Below, in pieces: positions 53,141-62,542 of a DNA stretch of 64,000 nt. A model generated the notes under the pieces. It saw nothing but the letters and a program-made list of their open reading frames with translations, was not told the DNA's origin and did no database searches. Source of the stretch: CAZHNW01 sp942491575 (GTDB taxonomy: Bacteria; Spirochaetota; UBA4802; UBA5550); contig CALOBT010000031.1 of NCBI GenBank assembly GCA_942491575.1, positions 1,426,001-1,490,000 on the forward strand, given 5' to 3'. Position 1 is the stretch's first letter; each line of letters opens with the position of its first letter. A program made the translations under genes and the position numbers.

Positions 53141-54532
53141 ATGGAACTCTATAACAAACATATAAACAAAGCCCTCGTCGTGGGCCTCGGATTTCGCAGC
53201 GGACTCGCCGCTGCAAATTTTATGGCGCGCCGCGGTGTCGCCGTAACTGTTTCCGACGTGAAATCCGTTGAAGAACTTGCCGAAATAATGGCACAGCTCG
53301 ATCCTTCAGTGAAGGTCATTGCCGGTAACCAGGCCCCTGAAATTCTTGATGATGGTTTTGATCTTCTTGTGCTCAGTCCCGGTGTGCCGGTTCGTATTCC
53401 CCTCGTTCAGGAGGCTCTCTGCCGCGGGATTCATGTTATTGCTGAAATAGAACTCGCCTATGCCTTTATCAGGGGAGGCATAATTGCCATTACCGGAACA
53501 GACGGCAAATCCACCACCACAAGCCTCACCGGGCATATCCTCAGTGAGCTTGGATATCACACCATTGTGGGGGGAAATATTGGCATTCCCCTTGTCAGCC
53601 TCGTTGAGGAGACTACGGATGATTCCATTGCGGTAATCGAACTCTCCTCATTTCAGCTGGAGACAATTGACCGTTTCCATGCTGATGTCGCTTCTATCCT
53701 GAACCTGTCTCCGGACCACCTTGACCGCTATGAAGGAATGGAGGGGTATTTTACCGCCAAAAAAAGAATAGGTGAGAACCAGACCCCCGCTGACTGTTTT
53801 GTTTATAATTATGATGACGAATATCTCGCAGAGGGCATTGGGGACGTCCGCGGAGCCCTGACTTCCTTCTCATTGAAAAATGAAAATGCCGATGCCTTTT
53901 TAAAAGACGGCATGATATATCTGAAGGATGCGGGGGATAATCCCGTCCTTGATCCGTCGAAGATGAAGGTTGTGGGACTTCACAATGTGCAGAACGCCAT
54001 GGCGGCCCTGCTTATGGTTGCCGCCTGCCTGAAGAGGAAGGGGCTTCCCCTTGATTATGATGCAATGGCAGAGGCCTGCTGTTCCTTTGAGGGACTGGAG
54101 CACCGGATGGAACGGATCGGTGAATTCAGGGAGAGAACCTTTATCAATGATTCAAAGGCGACTACCGTCGGAGCAGTTTCCATGGCCCTCCGCGGTCTTT
54201 CCGGTAACGGCATTCTTATCATAGGGGGACGCACAAAAGGGGATGACTATTCCCGTCTCGCCGATGAGGTGAAGGGACGCGTCCGTGCCATTGTTCTCCT
54301 TGGAGAGTCAAAGGAGATGTTTGCTGAAATTTTCAGCGGTTATAAAACAGTAATGGCGTCAGATATGGATGATGCCGTAGCGCAGGCAATGAATATGAGC
54401 AGTGAAGGGGATGTAATTATCCTTTCCCCTGCCTGTGCCAGTTTTGACATGTACAGCAGCTATGATGAAAGAGGCAAAATTTTTAAGGCAGCCTTCGAAA
54501 AACTGAAGGAAGGGGTTCTCTTATGGACCTGA
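53141..54532 (+). CDS. murD: UDP-MurNAc-L-alanine:D-glutamate ligase MurD
   Basis: 463 residues, adds D-Glu to UDP-MurNAc-L-Ala. N domain Rossmann start ALVVGLGFRSGLAAANF; LVLSPGVPVRIPLV; P-loop GTDGKSTTTSLTGH; LSSFQLETID; LNLSPDHLDRY; HRMERIGEFRERTFINDSKATT; and IIGGRTKGDDYS. These are all diagnostic. There is no ribosome site in the 15 bases between the hairpin and the ATG. Overlaps ftsW by 10 bases. Confidence 0.95.
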   Translation: MELYNKHINKALVVGLGFRSGLAAANFMARRGVAVTVSDVKSVEELAEIMAQLDPSVKVIAGNQAPEILDDGFDLLVLSPGVPVRIPLVQEALCRGIHVIAEIELAYAFIRGGIIAITGTDGKSTTTSLTGHILSELGYHTIVGGNIGIPLVSLVEETTDDSIAVIELSSFQLETIDRFHADVASILNLSPDHLDRYEGMEGYFTAKKRIGENQTPADCFVYNYDDEYLAEGIGDVRGALTSFSLKNENADAFLKDGMIYLKDAGDNPVLDPSKMKVVGLHNVQNAMAALLMVAACLKRKGLPLDYDAMAEACCSFEGLEHRMERIGEFRERTFINDSKATTVGAVSMALRGLSGNGILIIGGRTKGDDYSRLADEVKGRVRAIVLLGESKEMFAEIFSGYKTVMASDMDDAVAQAMNMSSEGDVIILSPACASFDMYSSYDERGKIFKAAFEKLKEGVLLWT

Positions 54533-55677
54533 AAAACGTCATCGATACCCGCCGGAAGGGGGAACCGGATCTTCTCCTTTTTATTCTGATTTTTGTATTG
54601 GCAGGTATCGGTATCGCCATGTGTTACAGCGCCAGCGCCGTTTCTGCTATGAAAAGCATGGGGGACAGTTTTTTTTATCTGAAAAAACAGCTGGTATGGT
54701 TCGGTATCAGCTTCATGGCACTCCTTGTCGTTCAGGAAATAGATTATCGGATATACCGGCGTTATACACGGCTGATGCTTTTTATTTCTCTCGTTTTACT
54801 CGTGCTGGTACTGATTCCGGGACTCGGTCACGAGGCGAAGGGTTCCGCACGGTGGATTAATTTCGGATATGCTCGGCTGCAGCCCTCAGAGTTTGTTAAA
54901 ATATTCATGGTAATTTACCTGGTGAAGGTTTTTTCAATGGATGAAGTGGAGAGCCCCGTAATGCAGATGCTTATTCCCCTGCTTATTGTGGCCCTGATGT
55001 TTGTCCTTATCATGATGCAGCCGGATTTCGGTACCGGCGTTGACCTTCTGATCGTTTCAGTTGTGATACTTTTTGTTTCCGGGTTTCCCCTCCGGTATAT
55101 TCTGGCACTGATCGTATTGTCCGCCCCCATGTTTTATCTCCTTGTTTACCAGGTAGATTACCGGCGGGAGAGAATCCTTGCATACCTGAATCCGTGGAAG
55201 GACCGCTTCGGCAACGGTTATCATATCATTCAGTCTTTTATCGCCTTCAAAAAGGGGGGCATCCTCGGTGTCGGGCTCGGTTACGGGACACAGAAGATTG
55301 TCCGGCTTCCTGAGCCCCATACTGATTTTATTTTTGCGGTGATCGCCGAAGAGGTGGGGCTCTTCGGGACAGCCTTTATTGTGATACTTTATCTTTTGTT
55401 TTTCATGAGGGCAATTACGATCTCCCTTCAGGCGCCGGATGAATTCGGCCGCCTCCTTGCCATCGGCCTTGGGCTCCTTCTGGTGGTACAGGCATTTATT
55501 AATTTGGGAGTGGTTACTGGAAGTCTCCCCACCACGGGGATTACTCTTCCCTTTATCAGTTACGGGGGATCGTCGCTACTTTCCAGTATGATAGCGGCGG
55601 GCATACTATTGAATATTTCGAGATACCGGGAGGCGGCGGCAACAAGAGCCCCCCTCGGGCATGAGGTGTGGCAGTGA
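54523..55677 (+). CDS. ftsW: FtsW peptidoglycan polymerase (SEDS family)
   Basis: 384 residues, about ten membrane helices. SEDS glycosyltransferase polymerising lipid II at the septum with FtsI. Motifs: AMCYSASAVSAMK, GSARWINFGYARLQPSEFVKI (a SEDS hallmark), MQPDFGTGVDLL, GNGYHIIQSFIAFKKGGILGVGLG, PEPHTDFIFAVIAEE and LPTTGITLPFISYGGSSLL. Its usual partner FtsI is not in this cluster. Starts inside the end of murD. Confidence 0.95.
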   Translation: MDLKNVIDTRRKGEPDLLLFILIFVLAGIGIAMCYSASAVSAMKSMGDSFFYLKKQLVWFGISFMALLVVQEIDYRIYRRYTRLMLFISLVLLVLVLIPGLGHEAKGSARWINFGYARLQPSEFVKIFMVIYLVKVFSMDEVESPVMQMLIPLLIVALMFVLIMMQPDFGTGVDLLIVSVVILFVSGFPLRYILALIVLSAPMFYLLVYQVDYRRERILAYLNPWKDRFGNGYHIIQSFIAFKKGGILGVGLGYGTQKIVRLPEPHTDFIFAVIAEEVGLFGTAFIVILYLLFFMRAITISLQAPDEFGRLLAIGLGLLLVVQAFINLGVVTGSLPTTGITLPFISYGGSSLLSSMIAAGILLNISRYREAAATRAPLGHEVWQ

Positions 55678-56783
55678 AAAATATTAAGATAATGATTACC
55701 GGAGGAGGCACCGGCGGGCATATAAGTCCAGGTATTGCCCTCTTTGAAGAAATAAAGGCGCGGGGAACAGAGGCAATTTTTCTTGCGGGGAAGAAGGACA
55801 GGAAATTTTCTTCTTTCGACAACCTGTCAGAAAAGGAGGCCCTTTTTTACGGGGCGCCGACGTTTACAAAGAATATTATCAAGCTTCCGGTTTTTCTGCT
55901 GAAATTTTTTCTTGCCTTTCTGAAGGCGCGAAGGATTATCAAAAAGCAGAATGTTTCCGCCGTTGTCGGTATGGGTGGTTATGTATCAGCACCGGCTCTC
56001 CTGGCGGCGCGCTCACTGAAGGTTCCTCTTTTTCTCTGCGAACAGAACGGAGTCCCCGGCAAGGTGACCCGATTGTTCGAAAAAAACGCCCTCCGCATAT
56101 ACGGGACACTGGAGAGCTCCACTGAATATTTAAAGAACAAGGCATCCTTTATGCACGCGGGAAATCCTATAAGAAGGGATGTTATCCGTGGGGAAAGCAG
56201 GGAAGAGGCACGGAAGGCGTTTCACCTGGATCACTGCAGGCAGGTTATTCTTGTTATCGGGGGAAGTCAGGGGGCACTTACTCTGAACAACCTGATATTC
56301 GGTCTTAAAAAGAAATATCCCACGGAACTTAAGGATGTTGGGATAATCTGGAGCACCGGGGCATATTCATACGAAAAGTTTAAAGAGGAAGTCCATAATG
56401 AAATGGAAGGGGGTTCCATTTATCTTTCCTCCTATATAGATAGAGTGGGCCTTGCCTACCGTGCAAGTGATATAGCAATCAGCCGTTCCGGAGCCGGTGT
56501 TATGATGGAGCTTGCGGCAACGGGAATTCCTTCCTTTCTTATTCCCTATCCCTATGCGGCTGACAACCATCAGGAAAAAAACGCCGATGATTTTGTAAAG
56601 GCGGGGGCTGCAGTGAAAATTCCTGACACGGAGGCGACACCTGAAAAGGTGGCACCGATACTTTTCGACCTCCTCGGTAATCCGCGGAATCTTGAGAAAA
56701 TGTCGCGCAATGCCCTTGAGGCGGCCCGGCCTGAAGCAGCCCGTGTAATAATTGATGACATGTTGAAATTGATTAAGGAGTAA
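55674..56783 (+). CDS. murG: UDP-GlcNAc transferase MurG
   Basis: 369-370 residues, peripheral inner-membrane enzyme adding GlcNAc to lipid I to form lipid II. MITGGGTGGHISPGIA at the N-terminus; GMGGYVSAPALLAA; LCEQNGVPGKVTRLF; VIGGSQGALTLN; AISRSGAGVMMELAATGIPSFLIPYPYAADNHQ. GTG 55674 is chosen since GAGG lies 7 bases upstream and the codon overlaps the ftsW stop; another GTG at 55668 is too close to that site. Confidence 0.95.
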   Translation: MKNIKIMITGGGTGGHISPGIALFEEIKARGTEAIFLAGKKDRKFSSFDNLSEKEALFYGAPTFTKNIIKLPVFLLKFFLAFLKARRIIKKQNVSAVVGMGGYVSAPALLAARSLKVPLFLCEQNGVPGKVTRLFEKNALRIYGTLESSTEYLKNKASFMHAGNPIRRDVIRGESREEARKAFHLDHCRQVILVIGGSQGALTLNNLIFGLKKKYPTELKDVGIIWSTGAYSYEKFKEEVHNEMEGGSIYLSSYIDRVGLAYRASDIAISRSGAGVMMELAATGIPSFLIPYPYAADNHQEKNADDFVKAGAAVKIPDTEATPEKVAPILFDLLGNPRNLEKMSRNALEAARPEAARVIIDDMLKLIKE

Positions 56784-56789
56784 CAGCAA

Positions 56790-58163
56790 TTGTTTAGAAA
56801 TTCAAAAAAACTGCATTTTATCGGCATCGGCGGCATCGGCATGAGCGGTATCGCCGAGATACTAATAAATTTAGGGTATGAAATTTCAGGATCTGACCTG
56901 TCAGAGTCTGAGCAGACGAGGCGGCTGAAAGACCTGGGGGCCACTGTATTTCAGGGACACTTCCCTTCCAACATAAAAGATTATCACGTAGTAGTTACCT
57001 CTACTGCCATCGATCCCAATAATCCTGAACTGATCGAGGCACGGAAGCGGAACATTCCCATAATCCATCGAAGTGAAATGCTGGCTGAACTTATTCGCCT
57101 GAAGCATGGTATCGGCGTGGCGGGAACTCACGGGAAAACCACCACCTCTTCGATGCTGGCATACCTTCTATATCATTGTGATATTAATCCAACTGCAGTG
57201 ATCGGCGGCAAGGTTCTTAATTTCGGATCCAATGCAAGAGTGGGAGAGGGGGAGTACATAGTTTTCGAGGCGGATGAATCTGATGGTTCATTTTTGAAAC
57301 TGCTTCCAAGTATTGCCATTGTTACCAACATCGATGCGGACCACCTGGATCACTATAAGTATTTCAATAATGTCAAAGAGGCGTTTGTTGAATATATGAA
57401 CAATATTCCCTTTTATGGATATTCGGTTCTCTGTATAGACGATCCCGTGGTGAGGGAACTCTTGCCTCGGGTTGAACGCCCCTATGTCACCTACGGATTT
57501 TCCGATGATGCGGATCTCCGCGCCGTCAATGCCCGTCTTGAAAATCAGTCCATGAAGTTTGAGGTAGTCCAGGGAGAGGGCTCCATGGGGGAATTTGAGA
57601 TTACCTCCCTCGGAAACCATAATGTTCTAAATGCCCTCTCCGTTATTGCCGTGGCAATTGATCTTGGGGTATCCGTTGACTCTATCCGTGAGGGCCTTGC
57701 AGCCTTCCAGGGCGTGGGGCGCCGCTTTGAACGCATCGGTGAGGAGAAGGATATTCTTGTGATTGATGATTACGGACACCATCCCACGGAGATTCGCGCG
57801 ACCCTTGCGGCACTGAAAAAACTGGATCGACGTCTCCTGGTGATTTTTCAGCCCCACAGGTACAGCAGGACGGAACTTCTCTGGGATGAATTCGGTCAGA
57901 GCTTTGCAAATGCGGATGAAATCTTTCTGACTGAGATTTATCCCGCCGGTGAAAAGCCGATAGAAGGGATCAGCACATCCCTCATTGTTGAATCAATTCA
58001 GAAGCATGAGAACCGAAATGCGGTAATTATTGAAAAATTTGAGGATATTCCCGAAGTTATTGCCAAAAGTTCCCGTAAAGGGGACGTAATTGTGACACTT
58101 GGGGCTGGAGATATTTATAAATCAGGTCGATTAATACTAGAGAGGCTAAAGGAAGTAGTCTAA
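56790..58163 (+). CDS. murC: UDP-MurNAc:L-alanine ligase MurC
   Basis: 457 residues, adds L-Ala to UDP-MurNAc, the first Mur ligase step. HFIGIGGIGMSGIAEILINLG, P-loop GTHGKTTTSSMLAYLL, EADESDGSFLKL, TNIDADHLDHY, DDYGHHPTEIRATL, FQPHRYSRT and GAGDIYKSG are all diagnostic. The start is TTG 56790 with GGAG 9 bases upstream. murB, which often follows or fuses with murC, is not here. The amgK-murU pair downstream would supply its substrate from recycled MurNAc. Confidence 0.95.
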   Translation: MFRNSKKLHFIGIGGIGMSGIAEILINLGYEISGSDLSESEQTRRLKDLGATVFQGHFPSNIKDYHVVVTSTAIDPNNPELIEARKRNIPIIHRSEMLAELIRLKHGIGVAGTHGKTTTSSMLAYLLYHCDINPTAVIGGKVLNFGSNARVGEGEYIVFEADESDGSFLKLLPSIAIVTNIDADHLDHYKYFNNVKEAFVEYMNNIPFYGYSVLCIDDPVVRELLPRVERPYVTYGFSDDADLRAVNARLENQSMKFEVVQGEGSMGEFEITSLGNHNVLNALSVIAVAIDLGVSVDSIREGLAAFQGVGRRFERIGEEKDILVIDDYGHHPTEIRATLAALKKLDRRLLVIFQPHRYSRTELLWDEFGQSFANADEIFLTEIYPAGEKPIEGISTSLIVESIQKHENRNAVIIEKFEDIPEVIAKSSRKGDVIVTLGAGDIYKSGRLILERLKEVV

Positions 58164-58167
58164 AGCC

Positions 58168-58860
58168 ATGAAGAAAGGTGCTCTGATGACAGTCGTTTTT
58201 CTGTTGATGGTAATCTCCTCCCGGGAAATACGGGGTGAGATGAAACAGTTCAGGGGGATAGCGTTCAGGGGGCTCAAGAACCTTTCGAAGTATGAACTTA
58301 TTCAGGGGATTCCCGTCAAAAGCGTAAAGGGAACAATTTATCTCGATGTAACAGCCCTTGAAAAGCGACTTTCATCCATGGCATTGATAAGCAGTTTCCG
58401 GATCACGAAGGATAAGGGGACACTGGTGGTGGAGGTTGCCGAAACTGAAGCTCTTCTGCCCCTGGCGGTAGAAAATGGAGCGGAGACAGTTTTTCTGGAG
58501 ATAGATGAAAATTTTAAAATTCTTGCCAGGAACCGGTTTCTGGGGGGGCGGCGGCCCGTTATCTACTGTAATCGAAGGGATGTTGAAGGTGAAGACTATT
58601 CTGCAAGACTGCAGAAACTTCTCCGGTATATGTTGATAATTCGCAACAACAGGAAAATACTCTTTCGCGAAATATCATCCCTTTCCTTCCATCGTGAAGG
58701 CAAAATAGTAGTCAAACTCCGGGAACGGAATACCCGGTTTGTACTGACTGTTGATTTGACAAATTTCAGGAGACTGGAAGCGGTTGCAGGCTACTGTGAT
58801 ACTGAGGGTGTATATCCCGATAAGGTTATAATAACCGGTAATAAAGTGGTGCTACGGTAA
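58168..58860 (+). CDS. ftsQ: FtsQ-like POTRA protein
   Basis: 230 residues. An N-terminal membrane helix (about 5-20), then a POTRA-like domain (about 28-95: IAFRGLKNLSKYELIQGI, LEKRLSSMALISSFRITKDKG, LVVEVAET) and a beta-rich domain (about 97-228) as in FtsQ/DivIB. Sequence similarity to classical FtsQ is weak; position before ftsA decides the call. In the divisome FtsQ recruits FtsL/FtsB in the periplasm. It follows murC by 4 bases. Confidence 0.75.
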   Translation: MKKGALMTVVFLLMVISSREIRGEMKQFRGIAFRGLKNLSKYELIQGIPVKSVKGTIYLDVTALEKRLSSMALISSFRITKDKGTLVVEVAETEALLPLAVENGAETVFLEIDENFKILARNRFLGGRRPVIYCNRRDVEGEDYSARLQKLLRYMLIIRNNRKILFREISSLSFHREGKIVVKLRERNTRFVLTVDLTNFRRLEAVAGYCDTEGVYPDKVIITGNKVVLR

Positions 58861-58876
58861 AATCCGGAGAGGAATT

Positions 58877-60100
58877 ATGGAAGATATTATTGTCGGACTC
58901 GACATTGGAACAACAAAAACATGTGCCGTTATTGGTCGGCAGGATGAGAATAACCAGATAGAGGTTTCCGGTGTCGGTGTGGCTCCTTCGACGGGATTGA
59001 AAAATGGAATAATTGTAAATATAGACAATACTGCGGCAGCTATTCAGAAGGCAATCGAGGATGCTGAACTGATGGCTGGTTATGAAGTAAGCGGTGTTTT
59101 TGTCGGTATCAGCGGTCAGCATGTAAAGGGACAGAACAGCCGTGGTGTTGTCGCCATCACCAATAGAAACCGAACTATCAGCCATACGGAAGTGAAGCGG
59201 GTGGTTGAAGCCGCACAGGCAATCGTAATACCCGTTGACCGTGAAATTATGCATGTTCTTTCCAGGGAATTCAGCGTTGATGACCAGACGGGAATCAAGG
59301 ACCCAATCGGTATGAGCGGAGTTCGCCTGGAGGCGGAAGTCCATATCGTTACCGGGGCAACAGCCAGTATCCAGAATATGATGAAAGCCGTCGATCGTGC
59401 CGGTTTCCAGTACCATGATGTTGTGTTTAATCCCCTCGCCTCAGCCGATGCGGTAATTGGGCAGGATGAAAAGGAACTTGGAGTCGTCCTGGTTGATATC
59501 GGCGGCGGAACTACTGATATTGTAGTATATATGGAAGGGGGGGTGACCTATTCGTCGGTACTCTCCGTTGGGGGGATTCATGTTACCAATGATATATCCA
59601 TCGGACTCCGTACACCCCTTGAATCGGCAGAAATGATCAAACGAAAATACGGCTGTGCCGTTCTTGACCTTGTTGATGCATCAGAAACCGTTGAAGTGCC
59701 TTCCGTTGGGGGAAGGGCGCCGCGGCGGCTTTTCAGACAGGAATTGACCCAGATTATTGAACCGAGAATGACGGAAATCATGGAAATGGTTGAGCATGAA
59801 CTGGTAAAAAGCGGGAAAAAGGACATGCTGGCAGCCGGTGTTGTCATTACCGGTGGGGGAAGTATGATAGACGGCGCCATAGAAGCGGGTGAGCGCGTTT
59901 TTAATATGCCGGTTCGAATCGGAACACCCCAGAATATTGTCGGTTTAAAGGATGTTGTGGCAACGCCGCAGTATGCAAATGGCGTTGGACTCCTTAAATA
60001 TGGCATCAGAATGGACCGGTACAGGGGAAAAACCAAGTATCCCAACAAAAAAGGGAGCCTGTTTGATCGAATGAAGCGCTGGTTCGAGGAATATCTTTAG
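58877..60100 (+). CDS. ftsA: Cell division protein FtsA
   Basis: 407 residues, actin-like ATPase that tethers FtsZ filaments to the membrane. VGLDIGTTKTCAVIG (phosphate 1), SGVFVGISGQHVKG and the 1C domain, VVLVDIGGGTTDIVVY (phosphate 2), VVITGGGSMIDGA (adenosine), and a C-terminal amphipathic helix SLFDRMKRWFEEYL for membrane binding. A GGAGAGGA ribosome site is present. Followed by a 190-base AT-rich gap before ftsZ. Confidence 0.95.
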   Translation: MEDIIVGLDIGTTKTCAVIGRQDENNQIEVSGVGVAPSTGLKNGIIVNIDNTAAAIQKAIEDAELMAGYEVSGVFVGISGQHVKGQNSRGVVAITNRNRTISHTEVKRVVEAAQAIVIPVDREIMHVLSREFSVDDQTGIKDPIGMSGVRLEAEVHIVTGATASIQNMMKAVDRAGFQYHDVVFNPLASADAVIGQDEKELGVVLVDIGGGTTDIVVYMEGGVTYSSVLSVGGIHVTNDISIGLRTPLESAEMIKRKYGCAVLDLVDASETVEVPSVGGRAPRRLFRQELTQIIEPRMTEIMEMVEHELVKSGKKDMLAAGVVITGGGSMIDGAIEAGERVFNMPVRIGTPQNIVGLKDVVATPQYANGVGLLKYGIRMDRYRGKTKYPNKKGSLFDRMKRWFEEYL

Positions 60101-60113
60101 AAAAAAGATTAAT

Positions 60114-60150
60114 ATGTCTAATTAATGTTTATATTACATTAATTAGACAT
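60114..60150. promoter_or_regulatory. 15-bp perfect AT-rich inverted repeat, ftsA-ftsZ gap
   Basis: ATGTCTAATTAATGT (60114-60128) and its exact complement (60136-60150) enclose 7 bases. No T run follows, so a protein-binding site or mRNA structure is as likely as a terminator. Confidence 0.8.
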
Positions 60151-60239
60151 AATTAACAAAAGATATTAATTAAATTTCATACATGTAATTAATATAATTA
60201 CCATAAAAATTAATCTTTATATATTTTTTTACTTGCCTA

Positions 60240-60270
60240 ATGCGACATAATATTTTACGATGCGACATAA
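60240..60270 (+). promoter_or_regulatory. Two 11-bp direct repeats spaced 20 bp, upstream of ftsZ
   Basis: ATGCGACATAA occurs at 60240-60250 and 60260-60270, a period of exactly two helical turns. GACATAA occurs a third time in the inverted repeat (60145-60151). The second copy ends 23 bases before the ftsZ ATG. This fits paired binding of one regulator, or two alternate promoter elements. Confidence 0.7.
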
Positions 60271-60293
60271 CATAAGGGTTATGGGGAGGAGAA

Positions 60294-61466
60294 ATGTTTA
60301 AGCTAGAAGAGGAAAGATCACTAAACACCAGTATTAAGGTGATTGGCGTTGGCGGTGCAGGAACAAATGCGGTAAATCGAATGATTGCTACCAATATGGA
60401 AGGTGTCGAATTTATCGTGGCTAATACCGACGCCCAGCAGCTTCAGCAGAGTCTCGCCCCGGAAAAAATTCAGCTGGGAAATAAACTGACCCGCGGCCTG
60501 GGAGCAGGAGCCGATCCTGAAATTGGCCGTGAAGCCGCAAATGAAGACCGGGACAAACTGGAGAAGGCCCTCCAGGGAGCTGATATGGTCTTTATTACCG
60601 CAGGTATGGGTGGCGGAACCGGTACCGGCGCAGCCCCCATTGTGGCGGAAATTGCCCGTGACCAGGGGGCCCTTGTGGTTGGTGTTGTAACCAAACCCTT
60701 TAAGGTTGAAGGCAAACGTAGAATGACCCGCGCGGAAGAGGGTATCCAGAACCTTAAGGGGCGTGTAGACACTCTCATTACCATTCCCAATGACCTCCTG
60801 CTAAAAATAATTGATAAAAAGACACCGATAGAAGATGCCTTTAAACTTGCCGATGATATCCTTCGCCAGGGGGTACAGGGTATTGCGGATCTGATCATGG
60901 TTACCGGTATCGTAAATGTTGACTTCGCCGATGTGAAAACGGTTATGAAAGAGACCGGTGATGCCCTCATGGGAGTCGGTATCGGCACCGGAGAAAACAA
61001 GGCAATGGAAGCAATTACCATGGCGGTTAACTCTCCCCTCCTCGAAGAAACCAGTATTCACGGTGCCAGGGCGGTGCTTATTAATATCGCCGGCGGAAAT
61101 GATCTCTCTCTCCATGAAGTAAACGAAGTAACGGAAGTTGTCACCAGCCAGGTCGATCCCGATGCAAATATTATATTCGGTACTACAGTTGATCCCGCAC
61201 TCGATGAACGAATTCGGGTAACGGTTATCGCAACAGGTTTTGACCGAAAGAAAAATATGCTGTCCAGTCCCCCAAAAACCGTCTCAGACCTTAACAGGGA
61301 GACAGGGACGGCCCTCACCCTTATAGAGGGAAGCCAGGAAAAGGAAGCAGCAAAGGCCGAACCGGGTGCCAGAACTTTTTCAATAAATTATGAACAGCGC
61401 CGAAGAAAAGATTTCTCCCAGGAAGACCTGGAGATTCCCGCTTTTCTGCGGCGTGGAGCCGAATAA
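60294..61466 (+). CDS. ftsZ: Cell division GTPase FtsZ
   Basis: 390 residues, tubulin-like GTPase forming the Z ring. IKVIGVGGAGTNAVNRM, the GTP loop MGGGTGTGAAP, the T7 loop NVDFADVKTVM, and a C-terminal tail QEDLEIPAFLRR that binds FtsA/ZipA-type partners. A variable linker of about 60 residues precedes the tail. A strong GGGGAGGAG ribosome site and its own upstream control region suggest expression apart from the rest of the cluster. Confidence 0.97.
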   Translation: MFKLEEERSLNTSIKVIGVGGAGTNAVNRMIATNMEGVEFIVANTDAQQLQQSLAPEKIQLGNKLTRGLGAGADPEIGREAANEDRDKLEKALQGADMVFITAGMGGGTGTGAAPIVAEIARDQGALVVGVVTKPFKVEGKRRMTRAEEGIQNLKGRVDTLITIPNDLLLKIIDKKTPIEDAFKLADDILRQGVQGIADLIMVTGIVNVDFADVKTVMKETGDALMGVGIGTGENKAMEAITMAVNSPLLEETSIHGARAVLINIAGGNDLSLHEVNEVTEVVTSQVDPDANIIFGTTVDPALDERIRVTVIATGFDRKKNMLSSPPKTVSDLNRETGTALTLIEGSQEKEAAKAEPGARTFSINYEQRRRKDFSQEDLEIPAFLRRGAE

Positions 61467-61518
61467 TTATTCGGCAGTTATGAGGGGATTGTCGGCAGCA
61501 GGCATCCCCTCCGGTTTT
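61458..61518 (+). terminator. Palindrome over the ftsZ stop and terminator hairpin
   Basis: An 18-bp perfect palindrome GCCGAATAATTATTCGGC (61458-61475) covers the ftsZ stop. A second hairpin GAGGGGAT (61482-61489) / ATCCCCTC (61504-61511) is followed by CGGTTTTT. The latter looks like a partial rho-independent terminator, so amgK-murU may depend on read-through. Confidence 0.6.
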
Positions 61519-61525
61519 TCCCCCA

Positions 61526-62542
61526 ATGGATATTACCAGCAATCATATCATCAGAAACTTCATCAAAAAATCCTTTACTGACTTTGCAGAAGTTTTGCCT
61601 CTCTTCGGTGATGCCTCAACCCGCAAATATTTTCGCGTTGCCCGTCACGACAGGAGCTGCATTCTCTGCGTCGATAATGTCCTTGCGGAAAAGGAGGGGG
61701 GAGAGTATCCCTTTTTTGTTCTTCATAAAATTTTATCAAAGGCAGGGGTCCCTGTTCCGGGGCTTCTTGATTTTGACTATGATCACGGATTAATTCTCCT
61801 TGAGGACCTGGGGGATGTCCTTCTCGAAAATCACTGCATTACTGCAGAATCTGATGAAATCAGAGATCTCTATCAGCAGAGTATCGATATTATGATAAAA
61901 ATCCAGTCGGTCAGGGGTGAAGGGGAAGTTCCCTTTGGTTTATCCTTCGACCGGGAGAAGCTGAATTTTGAATTCGATTTTTTCATTGAGCATACGTTGA
62001 AAGGCTTTTTCAGGGGGGAAGATTATCGCCTCTTTAATGAACTCCAGTCGCGTTTTGATGAGATCTCCGCAGAACTTGACTGCCCTGATCTTTTTGTCCT
62101 GAATCACCGTGATTATCATTCCCGGAATATCATGTACCGGAGTAAAAAACTCAGTATTATAGATTTTCAGGACGCACGTATGGGACTTCCGCAATATGAT
62201 CTTGTGTCACTGCTTCTTGATCCCTATAATCCCCTTAGTGCTGACATGGTGAATCACCTGAAAGAATATTACCGAAGCCGGGCCGCCGGGGCAGGGGTCT
62301 GTTCCATGAACCGGGAGGAGTTCGAATATTATTATTCTGTAATGGCATTCCAGAGAAATATCAAAGCGGTAGGAAGTTACGGTTTTCTTTCCACGGCAGC
62401 AGGAAAGGAACAATTCTCACGCTATATTATTCCAACACTGCGGCGTATAGATTTATATGCTGGAGAGAATGCAGTTATACGAAAAGCATGGGACCTGCTG
62501 AAGAAATTCTTTTTATCCCTTGATTTGGAAGTTCTGTCATGA
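61526..62542 (+). CDS. amgK: Sugar kinase of the APH fold, probably AmgK (MurNAc/GlcNAc anomeric kinase)
   Basis: 338 residues, aminoglycoside phosphotransferase fold. LFGDASTRKYFRV (phosphate strand), LLEDLGD, Brenner loop NHRDYHSRNIMY with catalytic D196, and metal-binding D213 in IIDFQDARMG. In Pseudomonas putida AmgK phosphorylates recycled MurNAc at C1 (established knowledge). The direct 4-base overlap with a MurU-type nucleotidyltransferase supports the same role here. An unrelated choline- or aminoglycoside-type kinase is the alternative. Confidence 0.8.
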   Translation: MDITSNHIIRNFIKKSFTDFAEVLPLFGDASTRKYFRVARHDRSCILCVDNVLAEKEGGEYPFFVLHKILSKAGVPVPGLLDFDYDHGLILLEDLGDVLLENHCITAESDEIRDLYQQSIDIMIKIQSVRGEGEVPFGLSFDREKLNFEFDFFIEHTLKGFFRGEDYRLFNELQSRFDEISAELDCPDLFVLNHRDYHSRNIMYRSKKLSIIDFQDARMGLPQYDLVSLLLDPYNPLSADMVNHLKEYYRSRAAGAGVCSMNREEFEYYYSVMAFQRNIKAVGSYGFLSTAAGKEQFSRYIIPTLRRIDLYAGENAVIRKAWDLLKKFFLSLDLEVLS

